Positions 55,316 to 63,712 of a DNA stretch of 64,000 bases are shown here, in pieces; the first letter of the stretch is position 1; every line of letters begins with the position of its first letter. The DNA lies in assembly GCA_963711675.1 (NCBI GenBank), contig CAVQFB010000005.1, positions 124,001-188,000 on the forward strand. The letters run 5' to 3'. Origin of the DNA: CAVQFB01 sp963711675. GTDB lineage: Bacteria; Acidobacteriota; Terriglobia; Terriglobales; Acidobacteriaceae. The notes under the pieces were generated by a model that searched no databases, was not told the DNA's origin, and saw only the letters and a program-made list of their open reading frames with translations. A program made the translations under genes and the position numbers.

Positions 55316-56644
55316 TCAATTTTGTGAGTCAACCAGCAGGATTGTCTGGAGAAGGACATTCGCCCCGTTCGCGCAGTCTTGCCACGGAGTGGATTCCTTC
55401 GGCGAATGGCTGATGCCGCCCGTGCTGGGCACGAAGATCATCGCCATAGGCGCCAGTCTCGCCATCATCTGGGCGTCATGGCCGGCGCCGCTGGGAAGGC
55501 GCATGGTCTTGAACCCCATGCCAGCCGCTGCCTGCTGGATCATTGCCTGAATTTCCGGGGTGGCGACAGCAGGGGGATCATGTTCCACCTTCTTGATCAC
55601 GATTTCGGTCGAGGTCTCCTGCGCGATCTGTTGTGCCCGCCGCTGGATTTCCTCGCCCAGACCAGCGATTTTCTCCGCCGAGAGATCCCTCAGTTCGAGG
55701 CTGTGCTTCACCAGTCCAGGTACGACATTGCGCGCATTGGGAAAGACCTGCAATTGTCCCACGGTACCGACTTGCCGCCCGGGCTCGCGCGTGACTGTTT
55801 CCTGCACGGCAATAATCAGCTTGGCCGCAGCCAGGATGGCATTGTGTCGTTCCGGCATTGGGGTGGTTCCAGCGTGATTGGCAAAACCATGGATCTCGAC
55901 CTCATATTCGTCGATGCTGACAATTCCTTCCACGACTCCAACCGGTATCTTTGCCTTATCGAGCGTCGCGCCTTGTTCGATGTGCAGTTCCAGGTAGCAG
56001 CGGAAAGAATGAGGAGCCAGACGCGCCTCAGCCAGCCGGGAAGGGGCGCCTCCAATTCGACTAATGCCGTCATCCATACGAATTCCGTTGAATATCCGGC
56101 TGAATTCGCCCTCTGACAATTCGCCCGCCGCAGCCCGGCTTCCCACAAGCCCGCCTTCCTCGTTGGACCAGATGACCATCTCCAGCGGATGACGCGTGAT
56201 CACATTGTGATCCTGCAGCGTGTGCATGATCTCAAGCGCAGACATCGAACCGACATCGCCGTCAAAGTTGCCACCGCTGGGCACGGAGTCGATATGCGAG
56301 CCAAAAAAGATGCGGGGCAGGGAACTGTCTTTTCCCGCACGCGCTCCGAAAATATTGCCAGCGGCGTCGACTCGGGGCGCGAGACCAGCAGCGCGCATGG
56401 CGGTCATTGCGTACTGCCGCCCAGCGATATCGGCATCAGAATAGGCCACCCTGCTTACGCCGTCAGCAAAGTTGCCGCCCGCAGGCCGCCCGTAGACGCT
56501 CAGCTGTTCGAGTCGGCGCCGCAGGCGATCGGCATCAATGCGAAGGGGAGAATTGTGATCGTCGGACCACAACAAGTTGGGAGCTGCGGTACCAGCGAAT
56601 GCTACGGCGAGGCCCGAGACAAATTCGCGGCGAGTCAGAGGCAT
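55316..56644 (-). CDS. M20-family carbamoylase/amidohydrolase, Tat-exported
   Basis: A 442-residue Zn-dependent hydrolase of the N-carbamoyl-L-amino-acid hydrolase / allantoate amidohydrolase type. The N-terminus has a twin-arginine motif (LTRREFVSG) and hydrophobic stretch, so it is exported folded. Metal and catalytic segments: GSHIDSVPSGGNFDGDVG, WSNEEGGLVGSR, LELHIEQG, HAGTTPMPERHN, and PSGAGHDAQMMA with a final PSTGGISHSPKE. It would hydrolyse N-carbamoyl or ureido substrates in the periplasm. It is upstream of tlpA-like on the same strand but in separate units. Confidence 0.93.
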   Translation of the reverse strand: MPLTRREFVSGLAVAFAGTAAPNLLWSDDHNSPLRIDADRLRRRLEQLSVYGRPAGGNFADGVSRVAYSDADIAGRQYAMTAMRAAGLAPRVDAAGNIFGARAGKDSSLPRIFFGSHIDSVPSGGNFDGDVGSMSALEIMHTLQDHNVITRHPLEMVIWSNEEGGLVGSRAAAGELSEGEFSRIFNGIRMDDGISRIGGAPSRLAEARLAPHSFRCYLELHIEQGATLDKAKIPVGVVEGIVSIDEYEVEIHGFANHAGTTPMPERHNAILAAAKLIIAVQETVTREPGRQVGTVGQLQVFPNARNVVPGLVKHSLELRDLSAEKIAGLGEEIQRRAQQIAQETSTEIVIKKVEHDPPAVATPEIQAMIQQAAAGMGFKTMRLPSGAGHDAQMMARLAPMAMIFVPSTGGISHSPKESTPWQDCANGANVLLQTILLVDSQN

Positions 56645-56690
56645 GGGACGGCATTCTATCCGATGGCCCCGTCCTGCTAGAGGAATGTTT

Positions 56691-57179
56691 TTACAGTTTG
56701 CTCAGAAATTCGACGACTTCAGGCTGATTCCAATCCACCGCGCCGATGAACTTGCGCCGCACTTTGCCGTCACGGTCAATGACGTAGGTCTCTGGAAATT
56801 TGAAGGTTCCGTAGAGGTTGTTGCTTTTCTGGTCGGCGTCGCGAACGGTAAGGAACGTGACCCGGTGATCTTTCAGGAAGCGGTGGTAGGCGCCCTCGTC
56901 GGCGTCGACACTGACCGCAAGGACTGTCACTCCCTTGTCCTTCAACCTCTGTTGCATCTGCACCAGGGAAGGCATTTCCTCGACGCAAGGTGGACACCAT
57001 GTCGCCCAGAAGTTCAGCACAACCGTCTGCCCACGGAACTGGCTCAGAGTTACGGACCGGTCGGCATCCTTTACGGTGAAATCGGGCGCCAAGCTTCCGA
57101 TACGGGGTGGCCGCGAGCCGCTGTAGCAGCCAAATAAGAGGAGAGTGACCAGGACCAGCGAAACAGGGAAGCGTCGCAC
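56691..57179 (-). CDS. TlpA/ResA-like thioredoxin lipoprotein
   Basis: A 162-residue lipoprotein (MRRFPVSLVLVTLLLFGC, Cys18) with a thioredoxin fold and active-site WCPPC (Cys62, Cys65) in NFWATWCPPCVEEMP. The TlpA/ResA type reduces periplasmic disulfides, for example in cytochrome c maturation. The start is GTG 57179. The divergent glycosyltransferase start is only 14 bases away, so promoters must overlap the coding ends. Confidence 0.9.
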   Translation of the reverse strand: MRRFPVSLVLVTLLLFGCYSGSRPPRIGSLAPDFTVKDADRSVTLSQFRGQTVVLNFWATWCPPCVEEMPSLVQMQQRLKDKGVTVLAVSVDADEGAYHRFLKDHRVTFLTVRDADQKSNNLYGTFKFPETYVIDRDGKVRRKFIGAVDWNQPEVVEFLSKL

Positions 57180-57193
57180 AGCAGATATAATAA

Positions 57194-58240
57194 ATGATTC
57201 ATCCTATGGCGACGCCACATTCAGGGCCGGGCAGAATCGAAGTTTCCGTCATTGTGCCTGCGCGCAATGAGGAAGCCAGTCTGGCGGCTTGCCTGGAATC
57301 GCTGGTTTCGCAGTGTGGCGTGAAGTTCGAAGTACTGGTGGTCGACGACGGCTCCACGGACAACACCCGCAGGATTGCGCTCTCGTTTTCTGGCGTTCAG
57401 GTCGTCGACCCCGGGCCGTTGCCCGAGGGCTGGACCGGTAAGAACAACGCTGTCACTGCCGGAGCACGGCAGGCAGTCGGTGAGTGGCTCTTGTTCACGG
57501 ATGCCGACACGATTCATCTTCCCGGCTCGCTGGCTCGCAGTCTGGCGGAGGCGAAAGATCAAGGAGCTGCTTTGCTGTCGTATTCGCCCGAGCAGGATGT
57601 GCGTGGACTCTGGGAGAAGGCCGTGATGCCAGTAATTTTCGCTGAACTGGCCAGCACGTACCGGCCTTCGGAGGTCAGCGATCCGGATTCGCAGGTCGCG
57701 GCCGCGAATGGGCAGTACCTGCTTGTGTCTCGCGCGGCCTATGACACAGTCGGTGGCCATGCTTCGATTGGCAGAAGCTTGCTGGAAGATGTGGCGTTGG
57801 CACAGCGGGTAAAGGGCTCGGGAGGGAGGATCTTTTTTCGCTACGGTAGCGACGCAGTGCGCACCCGAATGTACCGGACGTTTGCGCAACTTGAAGAAGG
57901 CTGGACCAAGAACCTGGCGCTACTGTTTCGCGATCCGCAAGAGCGGGCCGTTCGACGCGGAGCCGAGTTTCTTCTGATTGCCGCAAGCACGGTCCTGGCG
58001 TGTGCCGCTGGAGCTACGCGCCGCCCGAAGACCGCAGCGGTACTGGCGACGATCGGGGCGGTGGCGTACGCTTCTCATCGTGCGCGAATCGCCAAGGCCC
58101 ACTTTTCTCCCGATGCAAATGCTCTCGCCCTGCTCGGGCTTCCGCTATTTTCGTATCTCTTGATGAGATCGAAGCGGTCGCACGAACGAGGCACCGTGGA
58201 CTGGAAAGGAAGGGCGTACAGAGCCCACGCTGGGGTCTAA
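57194..58240 (+). CDS. Glycosyltransferase family 2, HpnB/CrtQ-like
   Basis: A 348-residue GT2 enzyme: VSVIVPARNEEASLAACLES, VVDDGSTDNTRR, then GWTGKNNAVTAG and LLFTDADTIHLPGS (DxD), GRSLLEDVALAQRVK (ED base), and GWTKNLALLFRDP. The WTGKNNA and C-terminal VDWKGRAYRA are typical of HpnB/CrtQ-like glycosyltransferases of hopanoid or carotenoid clusters. C-terminal helices (about 255-330) anchor it in the membrane. ATG 57194 or 57206; the gap to tlpA-like is tiny. The QueD gene starts 47 bases after it. Confidence 0.88.
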   Translation: MIHPMATPHSGPGRIEVSVIVPARNEEASLAACLESLVSQCGVKFEVLVVDDGSTDNTRRIALSFSGVQVVDPGPLPEGWTGKNNAVTAGARQAVGEWLLFTDADTIHLPGSLARSLAEAKDQGAALLSYSPEQDVRGLWEKAVMPVIFAELASTYRPSEVSDPDSQVAAANGQYLLVSRAAYDTVGGHASIGRSLLEDVALAQRVKGSGGRIFFRYGSDAVRTRMYRTFAQLEEGWTKNLALLFRDPQERAVRRGAEFLLIAASTVLACAAGATRRPKTAAVLATIGAVAYASHRARIAKAHFSPDANALALLGLPLFSYLLMRSKRSHERGTVDWKGRAYRAHAGV

Positions 58241-58287
58241 GTGCCGGCCTGTATCGCGCGAATGCAGTTCCTACACCTGAGGTACTG

Positions 58288-58698
58288 ATGGTTTATCTGA
58301 CTCGCAAAGCCGAATTTTCCGCATCGCACTACTATCACAACCCCGAGTTCACGCCGGAAGAGAATCGCCGCATCTTCGGCAAGTGCAATAACCCGAATGG
58401 CCATGGCCACAACTACACGCTCGAGGTGACAGTGAAGGGCGAAGTCGATCCGCGTTCAGGTTTTGTCGTCGACCTCAAGCAGCTCAAGGAAATCCTGAAC
58501 AGGGAAGTACTCGATGCCATGGACCACCGCTTTCTGAACAAAGAGGTGCCGGAATTCTTGTCGCAGATTCCGACCACCGAGAATCTTGCCATCGCGGTCT
58601 GGCATCGTCTCGCCCCGAAGCTTCAGGCGGCGAAGCTGCACCGGGTGAGGATTTACGAAACCCCTGACCTCTTCGTCGACTTTTACGGAGAAGCATGA
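58288..58698 (+). CDS. 6-carboxytetrahydropterin / 6-pyruvoyl-tetrahydropterin synthase, copy A
   Basis: A 136-residue PTPS/QueD-fold enzyme acting on 7,8-dihydroneopterin triphosphate. Zinc ligands His14 (FSASHYYH), His39 and His41 (GHGHNY), Cys33 (FGKCNNPNG) and the Asp79-His80 pair (AMDHRFLN) are present, so the catalytic triad is intact. The C-terminal ETPDLFVDFYG departs from the usual ET..N...Y pattern. ATG 58288 has GAGG 5 bases before it. The stop overlaps the start of copy B by four bases. Confidence 0.9.
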   Translation: MVYLTRKAEFSASHYYHNPEFTPEENRRIFGKCNNPNGHGHNYTLEVTVKGEVDPRSGFVVDLKQLKEILNREVLDAMDHRFLNKEVPEFLSQIPTTENLAIAVWHRLAPKLQAAKLHRVRIYETPDLFVDFYGEA

Positions 58699-59117
58699 AG
58701 GCCTACCTCACGCGGCGGTACATCTTTTCTGCCTCCCATCGCCTGCATAGCGATGCCTTCACGGACGACCAGAATCGCGCTACCTACGGCAAGTGCAATA
58801 ACCCTTACGGACACGGGCACAACTATGCGCTGGAAATCACTGTCAGTGGCCAGGTTGACCAGCGCACGGGAATGGTCTGCAACCTGGTGGATCTAGATAA
58901 ATTCGTCGAGCGAGAGATCCTTGATCGCTTTGGCCATGAACACCTGAATGCTCTCCCTGAATTTGCCGGCGAGGTGCCTACCACGGAAAATTTGTGCACT
59001 TGTATCTATGAAATAGTGCAGCGTGGCTTCACGCCGGCGCATCTTGAAAAGGTACGGCTTGAAGAAACGATGATGAATTCTTTCGAGTATGCAGGTGGCC
59101 AGGAGATCAAGATTTAG
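58695..59117 (+). CDS. 6-carboxytetrahydropterin / 6-pyruvoyl-tetrahydropterin synthase, copy B
   Basis: A 140-residue second copy of the PTPS/QueD fold. Zinc ligands His15, His40 and His42 and Cys34 are kept. The Asp of the Cys-Asp-His triad is Gly80 here (FGHEHLN instead of DHxxLN). The end EETMMNSFEYAG is canonical for the substrate-binding Glu124 region. The overlapping start (ATGA) implies co-translation with copy A, as for a heteromeric enzyme or successive steps. folE follows after 38 bases. Confidence 0.9.
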   Translation: MKAYLTRRYIFSASHRLHSDAFTDDQNRATYGKCNNPYGHGHNYALEITVSGQVDQRTGMVCNLVDLDKFVEREILDRFGHEHLNALPEFAGEVPTTENLCTCIYEIVQRGFTPAHLEKVRLEETMMNSFEYAGGQEIKI

Positions 59118-59155
59118 GCGATTGAGCACTCGGTTCAATTGTCTTCGAGGTGGGA

Positions 59156-59755
59156 ATGAAATCGACGATCGGTTCAACTACGTTGACCAGCGCCAGTTTT
59201 GAAGAACTAATGCGCGAGATGATCATCCGCCTCGGTGAGGATCCGGAGCGTGAAGGTCTGCAACACACTCCGAATCGGGTGCACAAGGCGTATGAGTATC
59301 TCACCCGGGGCTACAAGGAAGACCCCGAGGCATTGCTCAAGAAGGCGCTGTTTACCGTCAGCTATGACGAGATGGTGATCGTCAAAGACGTCGAGATGTT
59401 CAGTCTGTGTGAACATCACATGCTGCCGTTCTTCGGCAAAGTTCACGTAGCCTACATTCCCAACGGCAAAGTGATCGGGCTCAGCAAAATCCCCCGGCTG
59501 ATTGAAATCTTCTCGCGCCGCCTGCAGATACAGGAGCGGCTCACTACGCAGATCGCGGAAACCATCCAGCGCACGATCGAGCCCCAGGGCGTGGGCGTAG
59601 TGGTGGAAGCGCGCCATCTGTGCATGATGATGCGTGGGGTCGAGAAGCAGCACTCGGCGGCGGTCACGTCGTCGATGCTGGGCTGCTTCCGCGGTGAGCA
59701 AGAAACACGCAACGAGTTCCTGTCGCTGATCCGGCAGCGGCCAAACGGGGTGTAG
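59156..59755 (+). CDS. folE: GTP cyclohydrolase I
   Basis: A 199-residue FolE1: GTP to 7,8-dihydroneopterin triphosphate, the entry to folate and tetrahydropterin or queuosine synthesis. Zinc and active site: [20 protein letters not shown] (Cys85, His88) and [33 protein letters not shown] and [12 protein letters not shown] are classic. ATG 59156 follows GAGG at 5 bases; the earlier GTG is not preferred. Third gene of the GT2-QueD-QueD-FolE run. Confidence 0.96.
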   Translation: MKSTIGSTTLTSASFEELMREMIIRLGEDPEREGLQHTPNRVHKAYEYLTRGYKEDPEALLKKALFTVSYDEMVIVKDVEMFSLCEHHMLPFFGKVHVAYIPNGKVIGLSKIPRLIEIFSRRLQIQERLTTQIAETIQRTIEPQGVGVVVEARHLCMMMRGVEKQHSAAVTSSMLGCFRGEQETRNEFLSLIRQRPNGV

Positions 59756-59839
59756 CCCTAGAGCTGACGGGACCGAATCCAATCCCTCCAATTCGGCTTA
59801 TTCCCGAAACTGCGGGTTCCCCGCTATTTTCTTACGCGC

Positions 59840-59868
59840 TTACCGTGTTACCGTGGTACATTGGTACC
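59840..59868 (+). promoter_or_regulatory. Operator-like TTACCGTG repeat and GGTAC repeat
   Basis: TTACCGTG occurs twice head-to-tail (59840-59855), followed by GGTACATTGGTACC (59855-59868), which contains a GGTAC direct repeat and a GGTACC palindrome. The element ends 3 bases before the ATG at 59872, so a bound protein would block the start of the ribbon-helix-helix gene: likely autoregulation. Confidence 0.5.
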
Positions 59869-59871
59869 ATC

Positions 59872-60177
59872 ATGGACGATTCCAGATTGCTGATCGAGCG
59901 CGTACAGACTGGGGTCCGCATGGAAAAGCGGATTCTGAAAGTCCTGAAAGGTATCGCCGAATATCATGACCTCACCTTGGGGGACCTGCTCGAAGGCATT
60001 GTCCTGCATGCCTTCGACGGCAAGACGCCATTCGGCTCGGACTCACTCAAACGCATACAGGAGCTGAAAAAGTTCTACCACCTGGACCTGGATTCCAGCG
60101 CCAGCCACCAACTGAAGGAAATAAGCAGCGCAAGGACAGGAAAAAGCCCTTCGCGCAAGCGGGCCAGAAGCAGATGA
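59872..60177 (+). CDS. Ribbon-helix-helix-like small regulator
   Basis: A 101-residue protein. Residues about 14-46 (GVRMEKRILKVLKGIAEYHD, then LTLGDLLEGIVLHAF) follow the beta-alpha-alpha pattern of ribbon-helix-helix (CopG/Arc) repressors; the C-terminus is Lys/Arg/Ser-rich. The stop overlaps the ATG of the DoxX-like gene by four bases, so they form an operon. The repeat element directly upstream is a candidate operator. The fold is an inference from pattern only. Confidence 0.55.
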   Translation: MDDSRLLIERVQTGVRMEKRILKVLKGIAEYHDLTLGDLLEGIVLHAFDGKTPFGSDSLKRIQELKKFYHLDLDSSASHQLKEISSARTGKSPSRKRARSR

Positions 60178-60509
60178 CCGAAACCAAAACGCGATGCGTC
60201 ATGACCGTGCTGCAGTGGTCCCTGGGGCTGGTAGTTCTGGTAGAGGCTGTCCTCTTCCTCATGCCCAGCGCCCGGCATGCATTCTCCAAAACCGGCATGC
60301 CGAACGCATTACGGCTAGTGCTAGGCTGGGGAGAGATCGTAGGCGCCATCCTTTTTCTGATCCCAAAAACCCTAGCGCAAGGTGGATGGATCCTGGTAGG
60401 CACTTTCCTTCTCGCCATCGTGGCCCATTTTCTGCACGGTATGTGGAACCTCGGCGCGCTGGTGGTCTACGTGGCAGCCGCGTGGGCGGTGGTTATGAGC
60501 AGGCAGTAG
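60174..60509 (+). CDS. DoxX-like small membrane protein
   Basis: A 111-residue four-helix membrane protein (LQWSLGLVVLVEAVLFLMP; RLVLGWGEIVGAILFLIP; ILVGTFLLAIVAHFLHGMW; LVVYVAAAWAVVMS) of the DoxX/DUF4149-like kind. Co-translated with the ribbon-helix-helix gene. Function unknown; DoxX relatives are tied to quinone or redox stress. Confidence 0.75.
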   Translation: MTETKTRCVMTVLQWSLGLVVLVEAVLFLMPSARHAFSKTGMPNALRLVLGWGEIVGAILFLIPKTLAQGGWILVGTFLLAIVAHFLHGMWNLGALVVYVAAAWAVVMSRQ

Positions 60510-60565
60510 CGATCTGCCTTACACCGTTTAGCATGGCTCACGCCCCCATCCTCTCCTTGCCTAAT

Positions 60566-60588
60566 AGTAACCTCGGTAACTTGTTACC
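60566..60588 (+). promoter_or_regulatory. AGTAACCTC + GGTAA-N4-TTACC element
   Basis: The block AGTAACCTCGGTAACTTG, ending GTTACC, contains the 14-base palindrome GGTAACTTGTTACC (60575-60588). Its reverse-strand twin is at 22505-22528, and the first half AGTAACCTCGGT recurs at 61614-61625. It lies 29 bases before the PilZ-TonB gene. Confidence 0.5.
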
Positions 60589-60617
60589 AAACCACCAACA
60601 AAATTAGTCTGTAGCGG

Positions 60618-61595
60618 ATGCCATCGGGAAAGCAACGATACCCGCGCACCAAAATGGTGCTGCCGCTACGCGTCTGGCTTGATCAGCAGAAGTTCGACGC
60701 GTCGGCGCTCCACCTGGCGCACACGCTCGACATCAGTCCGATCGGCGGGCGGCTGGGCGGGCTGCGGGTTCCGGTGGAGCCGGGGCAGATCATCATGCTC
60801 CAGCACGGCCAGCAGAAATCTCAGTTTCGGGTGATATGGAGTCGGCAACTTGAGCCCCAGGAGATCCACGCCGGCATTGAGTCCCTGGATTTGGGAAGGA
60901 AGATTTGGGACCTGGAGCTGGCACAGCAACCGACCGGCGATCCTGGCTTGCAAGAAACAGCCGTGGCAGCAGGAAAGCGCGTTCGAACTGCAAAGGCGAT
61001 CCGATCTCTGGTTCCGATGGAGGCACTCGCCCGTGCTGGACGTGCCGTATCACTGCAAGCCAGGCAGCGGTGGACGGCTTTCGGTTTGCTGGCCTTTGTC
61101 CTGCTGTTTGGCATGATCCTGCGTGAGGAGAGAGTCCGCCGGCCTGAACCCATGACAATTGGGACTGCCACACCCTTGCCCCTCCCGCCGACCGAGGCAG
61201 AACTGGCTGCCATGACGCCGAAGCCACGACGGATCGTTCCGGTAAGAAGAATGATCATCCCGAACGAACCGGTCCCACCTCGTGTTGAGGTAGCGGAAGC
61301 TCCGCGAGGCTGGGTGGTTTATCCGGTCGCTCCAGAACCGAACCTGACTGGCAAGGTCGATTTGAAAGTTGTGATCGGCACCGATGGGCGCGTGAAGCAG
61401 GTGGAGCGCGTGAGCGGTAAGTATCTGCTTGCGCGAGCCGCAGAACAGGCCGTTAAGTTCTGGCGCTTCAGCCATCACGCGATCAACGGTGATCCCGTTG
61501 AAGCCGAGACCCGGGTAAGCATCAGCTTCCTGAGCGCCGATGCGGTTTCCATCCGCTACCCTGCTGTCAGCACCGCCGGCTTGCGCCTGAACTGA
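60618..61595 (+). CDS. PilZ-TonB transmembrane fusion protein
   Basis: A 325-residue inner-membrane protein. Residues about 5-100 form a PilZ domain with TLDISPIGGRLGG ([D/N]xSxxGG) and a basic N-terminus KQRYPRTK that approximates, but does not exactly match, RxxxR. A single helix spans about 152-168 (TAFGLLAFVLLFGMILREE). A Pro-rich periplasmic linker follows, then a TonB C-terminal domain (about 236-305: PNLTGKVDLKVVIGTDGRVK, ARAAEQAVKFWRFSHH). It would couple cytoplasmic c-di-GMP to a periplasmic or outer-membrane partner. No ExbB/ExbD genes are nearby. Confidence 0.85.
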   Translation: MPSGKQRYPRTKMVLPLRVWLDQQKFDASALHLAHTLDISPIGGRLGGLRVPVEPGQIIMLQHGQQKSQFRVIWSRQLEPQEIHAGIESLDLGRKIWDLELAQQPTGDPGLQETAVAAGKRVRTAKAIRSLVPMEALARAGRAVSLQARQRWTAFGLLAFVLLFGMILREERVRRPEPMTIGTATPLPLPPTEAELAAMTPKPRRIVPVRRMIIPNEPVPPRVEVAEAPRGWVVYPVAPEPNLTGKVDLKVVIGTDGRVKQVERVSGKYLLARAAEQAVKFWRFSHHAINGDPVEAETRVSISFLSADAVSIRYPAVSTAGLRLN

Positions 61596-61664
61596 CTCCT
61601 CTCGCCAGACGGAAGTAACCTCGGTGTCGGCGACCAAGCACGCGTCAAGTACTTGTAGACTTTG

Positions 61665-62372
61665 TCACCACGTACCGTAGCGATATCGCTGCGGACGCTC
61701 GGGAAAGAGCTTGATCATCAGTATTCCCGCCACAAACCCTCCCACATGCGCCCAAAAGGCGATGCCGCCAGAACTCTGGGTAGTTTCGGCGATCGAGGTG
61801 GCCGCCCCGCTAATGAATTGGCTAAAGAACCAGTATCCGAGCATGAGCCACGCCGGGATGTGAAACAGGAATATCGGCGGAAACCATACCAGCACGCGGG
61901 CCCGTGGGTAGAGGACGAAGTAGGCGCCCATGACACCCGCGATGGCGCCGCTGGCACCCACGCTCGGGACGTGGGAATTGGCGTTCAGGATAATGTGAGT
62001 GAAACTTGCTGCCATGCCGCTGAGCAGGTAAAACAGCAGATAGCGGAAGTGGCCAAGGTAGTCCTCGATGTTGTCGCCAAAGATCCAGAGGACCCACATG
62101 TTCCCGATAATGTGCGGCCAGGACGCGTGCAGGAACATGGAAGTGAGGATCGGGACCAGCGCTGCGCCCGGCGCGAAGGTGGGGACCCCAGTGAGCAGGC
62201 CAATTTCAACACGAGGCACCACGCCGAACTGAAAGAGCAGGGCATTAAGCTGTCCCCGGCTGTGGAAGCCCACCGAGAGTTCAAAGAGAAAGACCAGCAC
62301 ATTCAGCGCGATCAGAAAATAGTTGATGAAAGGCGTGGAGAAACAGGGCTGATCGTCGCGCAGAGGAATCAT
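61665..62372 (-). CDS. Rhomboid family intramembrane serine protease
   Basis: A 235-residue GlpG-type rhomboid with six or seven helices. Catalytic Ser141 in GASGAIAG and His209 in AHVGGFVAG, with HIIGNMWVLWIFGD earlier, form the standard site. It cleaves transmembrane substrates. ATG 62372 is clear. Converges with the PilZ-TonB gene. Confidence 0.94.
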   Translation of the reverse strand: MIPLRDDQPCFSTPFINYFLIALNVLVFLFELSVGFHSRGQLNALLFQFGVVPRVEIGLLTGVPTFAPGAALVPILTSMFLHASWPHIIGNMWVLWIFGDNIEDYLGHFRYLLFYLLSGMAASFTHIILNANSHVPSVGASGAIAGVMGAYFVLYPRARVLVWFPPIFLFHIPAWLMLGYWFFSQFISGAATSIAETTQSSGGIAFWAHVGGFVAGILMIKLFPERPQRYRYGTW

Positions 62373-62494
62373 TTAATTGGGCAGTCGGGAAATCAGGATG
62401 ATGGCACGAGTTTGAGTATCGTGGCTGATCCGGTTACATTACAAGTTTACCCGACCGCCGGAAGCTGGCCGCTTTCACGGTAAGAGTGATGTAA

Positions 62495-62710
62495 ATGAAA
62501 CGCACGGTACAGTTCGCGAGTGGAATTGGAGTTTTTTTCCTATTCATCATGAGTGTATCGGCGATACTGAATCTCATCTTCGCGTACCCGCATAGGCTAA
62601 CGAAGGCGCCTCCGCTCTCGATCTCTTGGATCATCATTGTAGGACTATCAACCGTTTTGTCTATGATCGGCTGCTACATTCTCATTTTAGGAGCGAACGA
62701 TCCAAAGTAG
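62495..62710 (+). CDS. Small two-helix membrane protein
   Basis: A 71-residue protein with helices at about 8-30 (ASGIGVFFLFIMSVSAILNL) and 44-66 (WIIIVGLSTVLSMIGCYILI). Preceded by GTAAGAGTG at a weak ribosome-binding position. It precedes truB by 23 bases on the same strand. Its AT content is higher than that of its neighbours, and no family is recognised. Confidence 0.55.
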   Translation: MKRTVQFASGIGVFFLFIMSVSAILNLIFAYPHRLTKAPPLSISWIIIVGLSTVLSMIGCYILILGANDPK

Positions 62711-62733
62711 CCCTATCCCAATTTACTCATTCC

Positions 62734-63684
62734 ATGAATGGTGTCCTCATTATCGATAAGCCATCGGGGCTGACCTCCCACGACGTGGTCAACCGCATCC
62801 GCCGCATTCTGAATCAGCGTTCGGTCGGGCACCTGGGCACGCTCGACCCTCTGGCGACGGGCTTGCTCCCGATGGTTACAGGTAGCATGACACGGCTGGC
62901 CCAGTTCTACACGGCGTCGGATAAAACCTATGAGGGGGTGATCCGCTTCGGCTTCGCCACGGATACGTACGACGCCGAAGGGGAACCGATCGGCACCCCC
63001 CAGCAAGTTCAAGTATCACTTGAAGAGGTGCGGGAATTGAGCCTGGCTTTCTGCGGCAAGATCGAGCAGATGCCACCGCCGTTTTCAGCGAAAAAGATTC
63101 ACGGCGTTCCCGCCTACAAGCTGGCCCGCAAGCATAAGGAAGTCGTACTCAAGCCGGTCGAAGTAGAGATCAAAGAATTCGAGATTCTGGGCTTTGGCGA
63201 CGTGGTGGAGGAACCTACGGACATCGGCAGGGAATCGTGCGTCCGTTTTCGTGCGCGCGTGGCGTCGGGAACGTACATGCGCTCGGTAGCGCATGACATG
63301 GGCCAGAAGGTGGGATGCGGGGCACATCTGGAATCGCTGCGCCGAACGCAGTTGGGAGAGTTCGACATTTTGGATGCGCGGACTCTCGAGGAAGTTCAGA
63401 AGGCTGCGGAGGAAGATCAGGTGGAGGAGGTGTTCGTCCATCCCCGCAAGCTGCTGCCACAAATGCCGAGCGTGACTGCGAACGAAGAGAGTGCGGCCCG
63501 CATCCGGAGCGGCCGGACCGTGAACCTTCCGGAATTGTCGCGCTCAAAACAAGTGAAGGTTTTCTATGGGCAAAGGGAACTGATCGCGATCGTAACCCGG
63601 GTCGCGGGAACTCTCTTCCATCCGAAGATCGTGTTTGCCACTGAACCCAGCCCTCAATTGGCTGCGGCCGATCCGTCGCGCTAG
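62734..63684 (+). CDS. truB: tRNA pseudouridine(55) synthase
   Basis: A 316-residue TruB that makes pseudouridine 55 in the T-loop of tRNAs. N-terminal MNGVLIIDKPSGLTSHDVV, catalytic Asp38 in GHLGTLDPLATGLLP, PPFSAKKIHGVPAYKLAR and FRARVASGTYMRSVAHD are conserved; the C-terminal PUA-like part runs to the end. ATG 62734 lies directly before the motif; in-frame codons upstream belong to the small membrane gene region. Confidence 0.96.
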   Translation: MNGVLIIDKPSGLTSHDVVNRIRRILNQRSVGHLGTLDPLATGLLPMVTGSMTRLAQFYTASDKTYEGVIRFGFATDTYDAEGEPIGTPQQVQVSLEEVRELSLAFCGKIEQMPPPFSAKKIHGVPAYKLARKHKEVVLKPVEVEIKEFEILGFGDVVEEPTDIGRESCVRFRARVASGTYMRSVAHDMGQKVGCGAHLESLRRTQLGEFDILDARTLEEVQKAAEEDQVEEVFVHPRKLLPQMPSVTANEESAARIRSGRTVNLPELSRSKQVKVFYGQRELIAIVTRVAGTLFHPKIVFATEPSPQLAAADPSR

Positions 63685-63712
63685 CCAAACCTGCGAGGAC
63701 CGCAAGGGCAGG

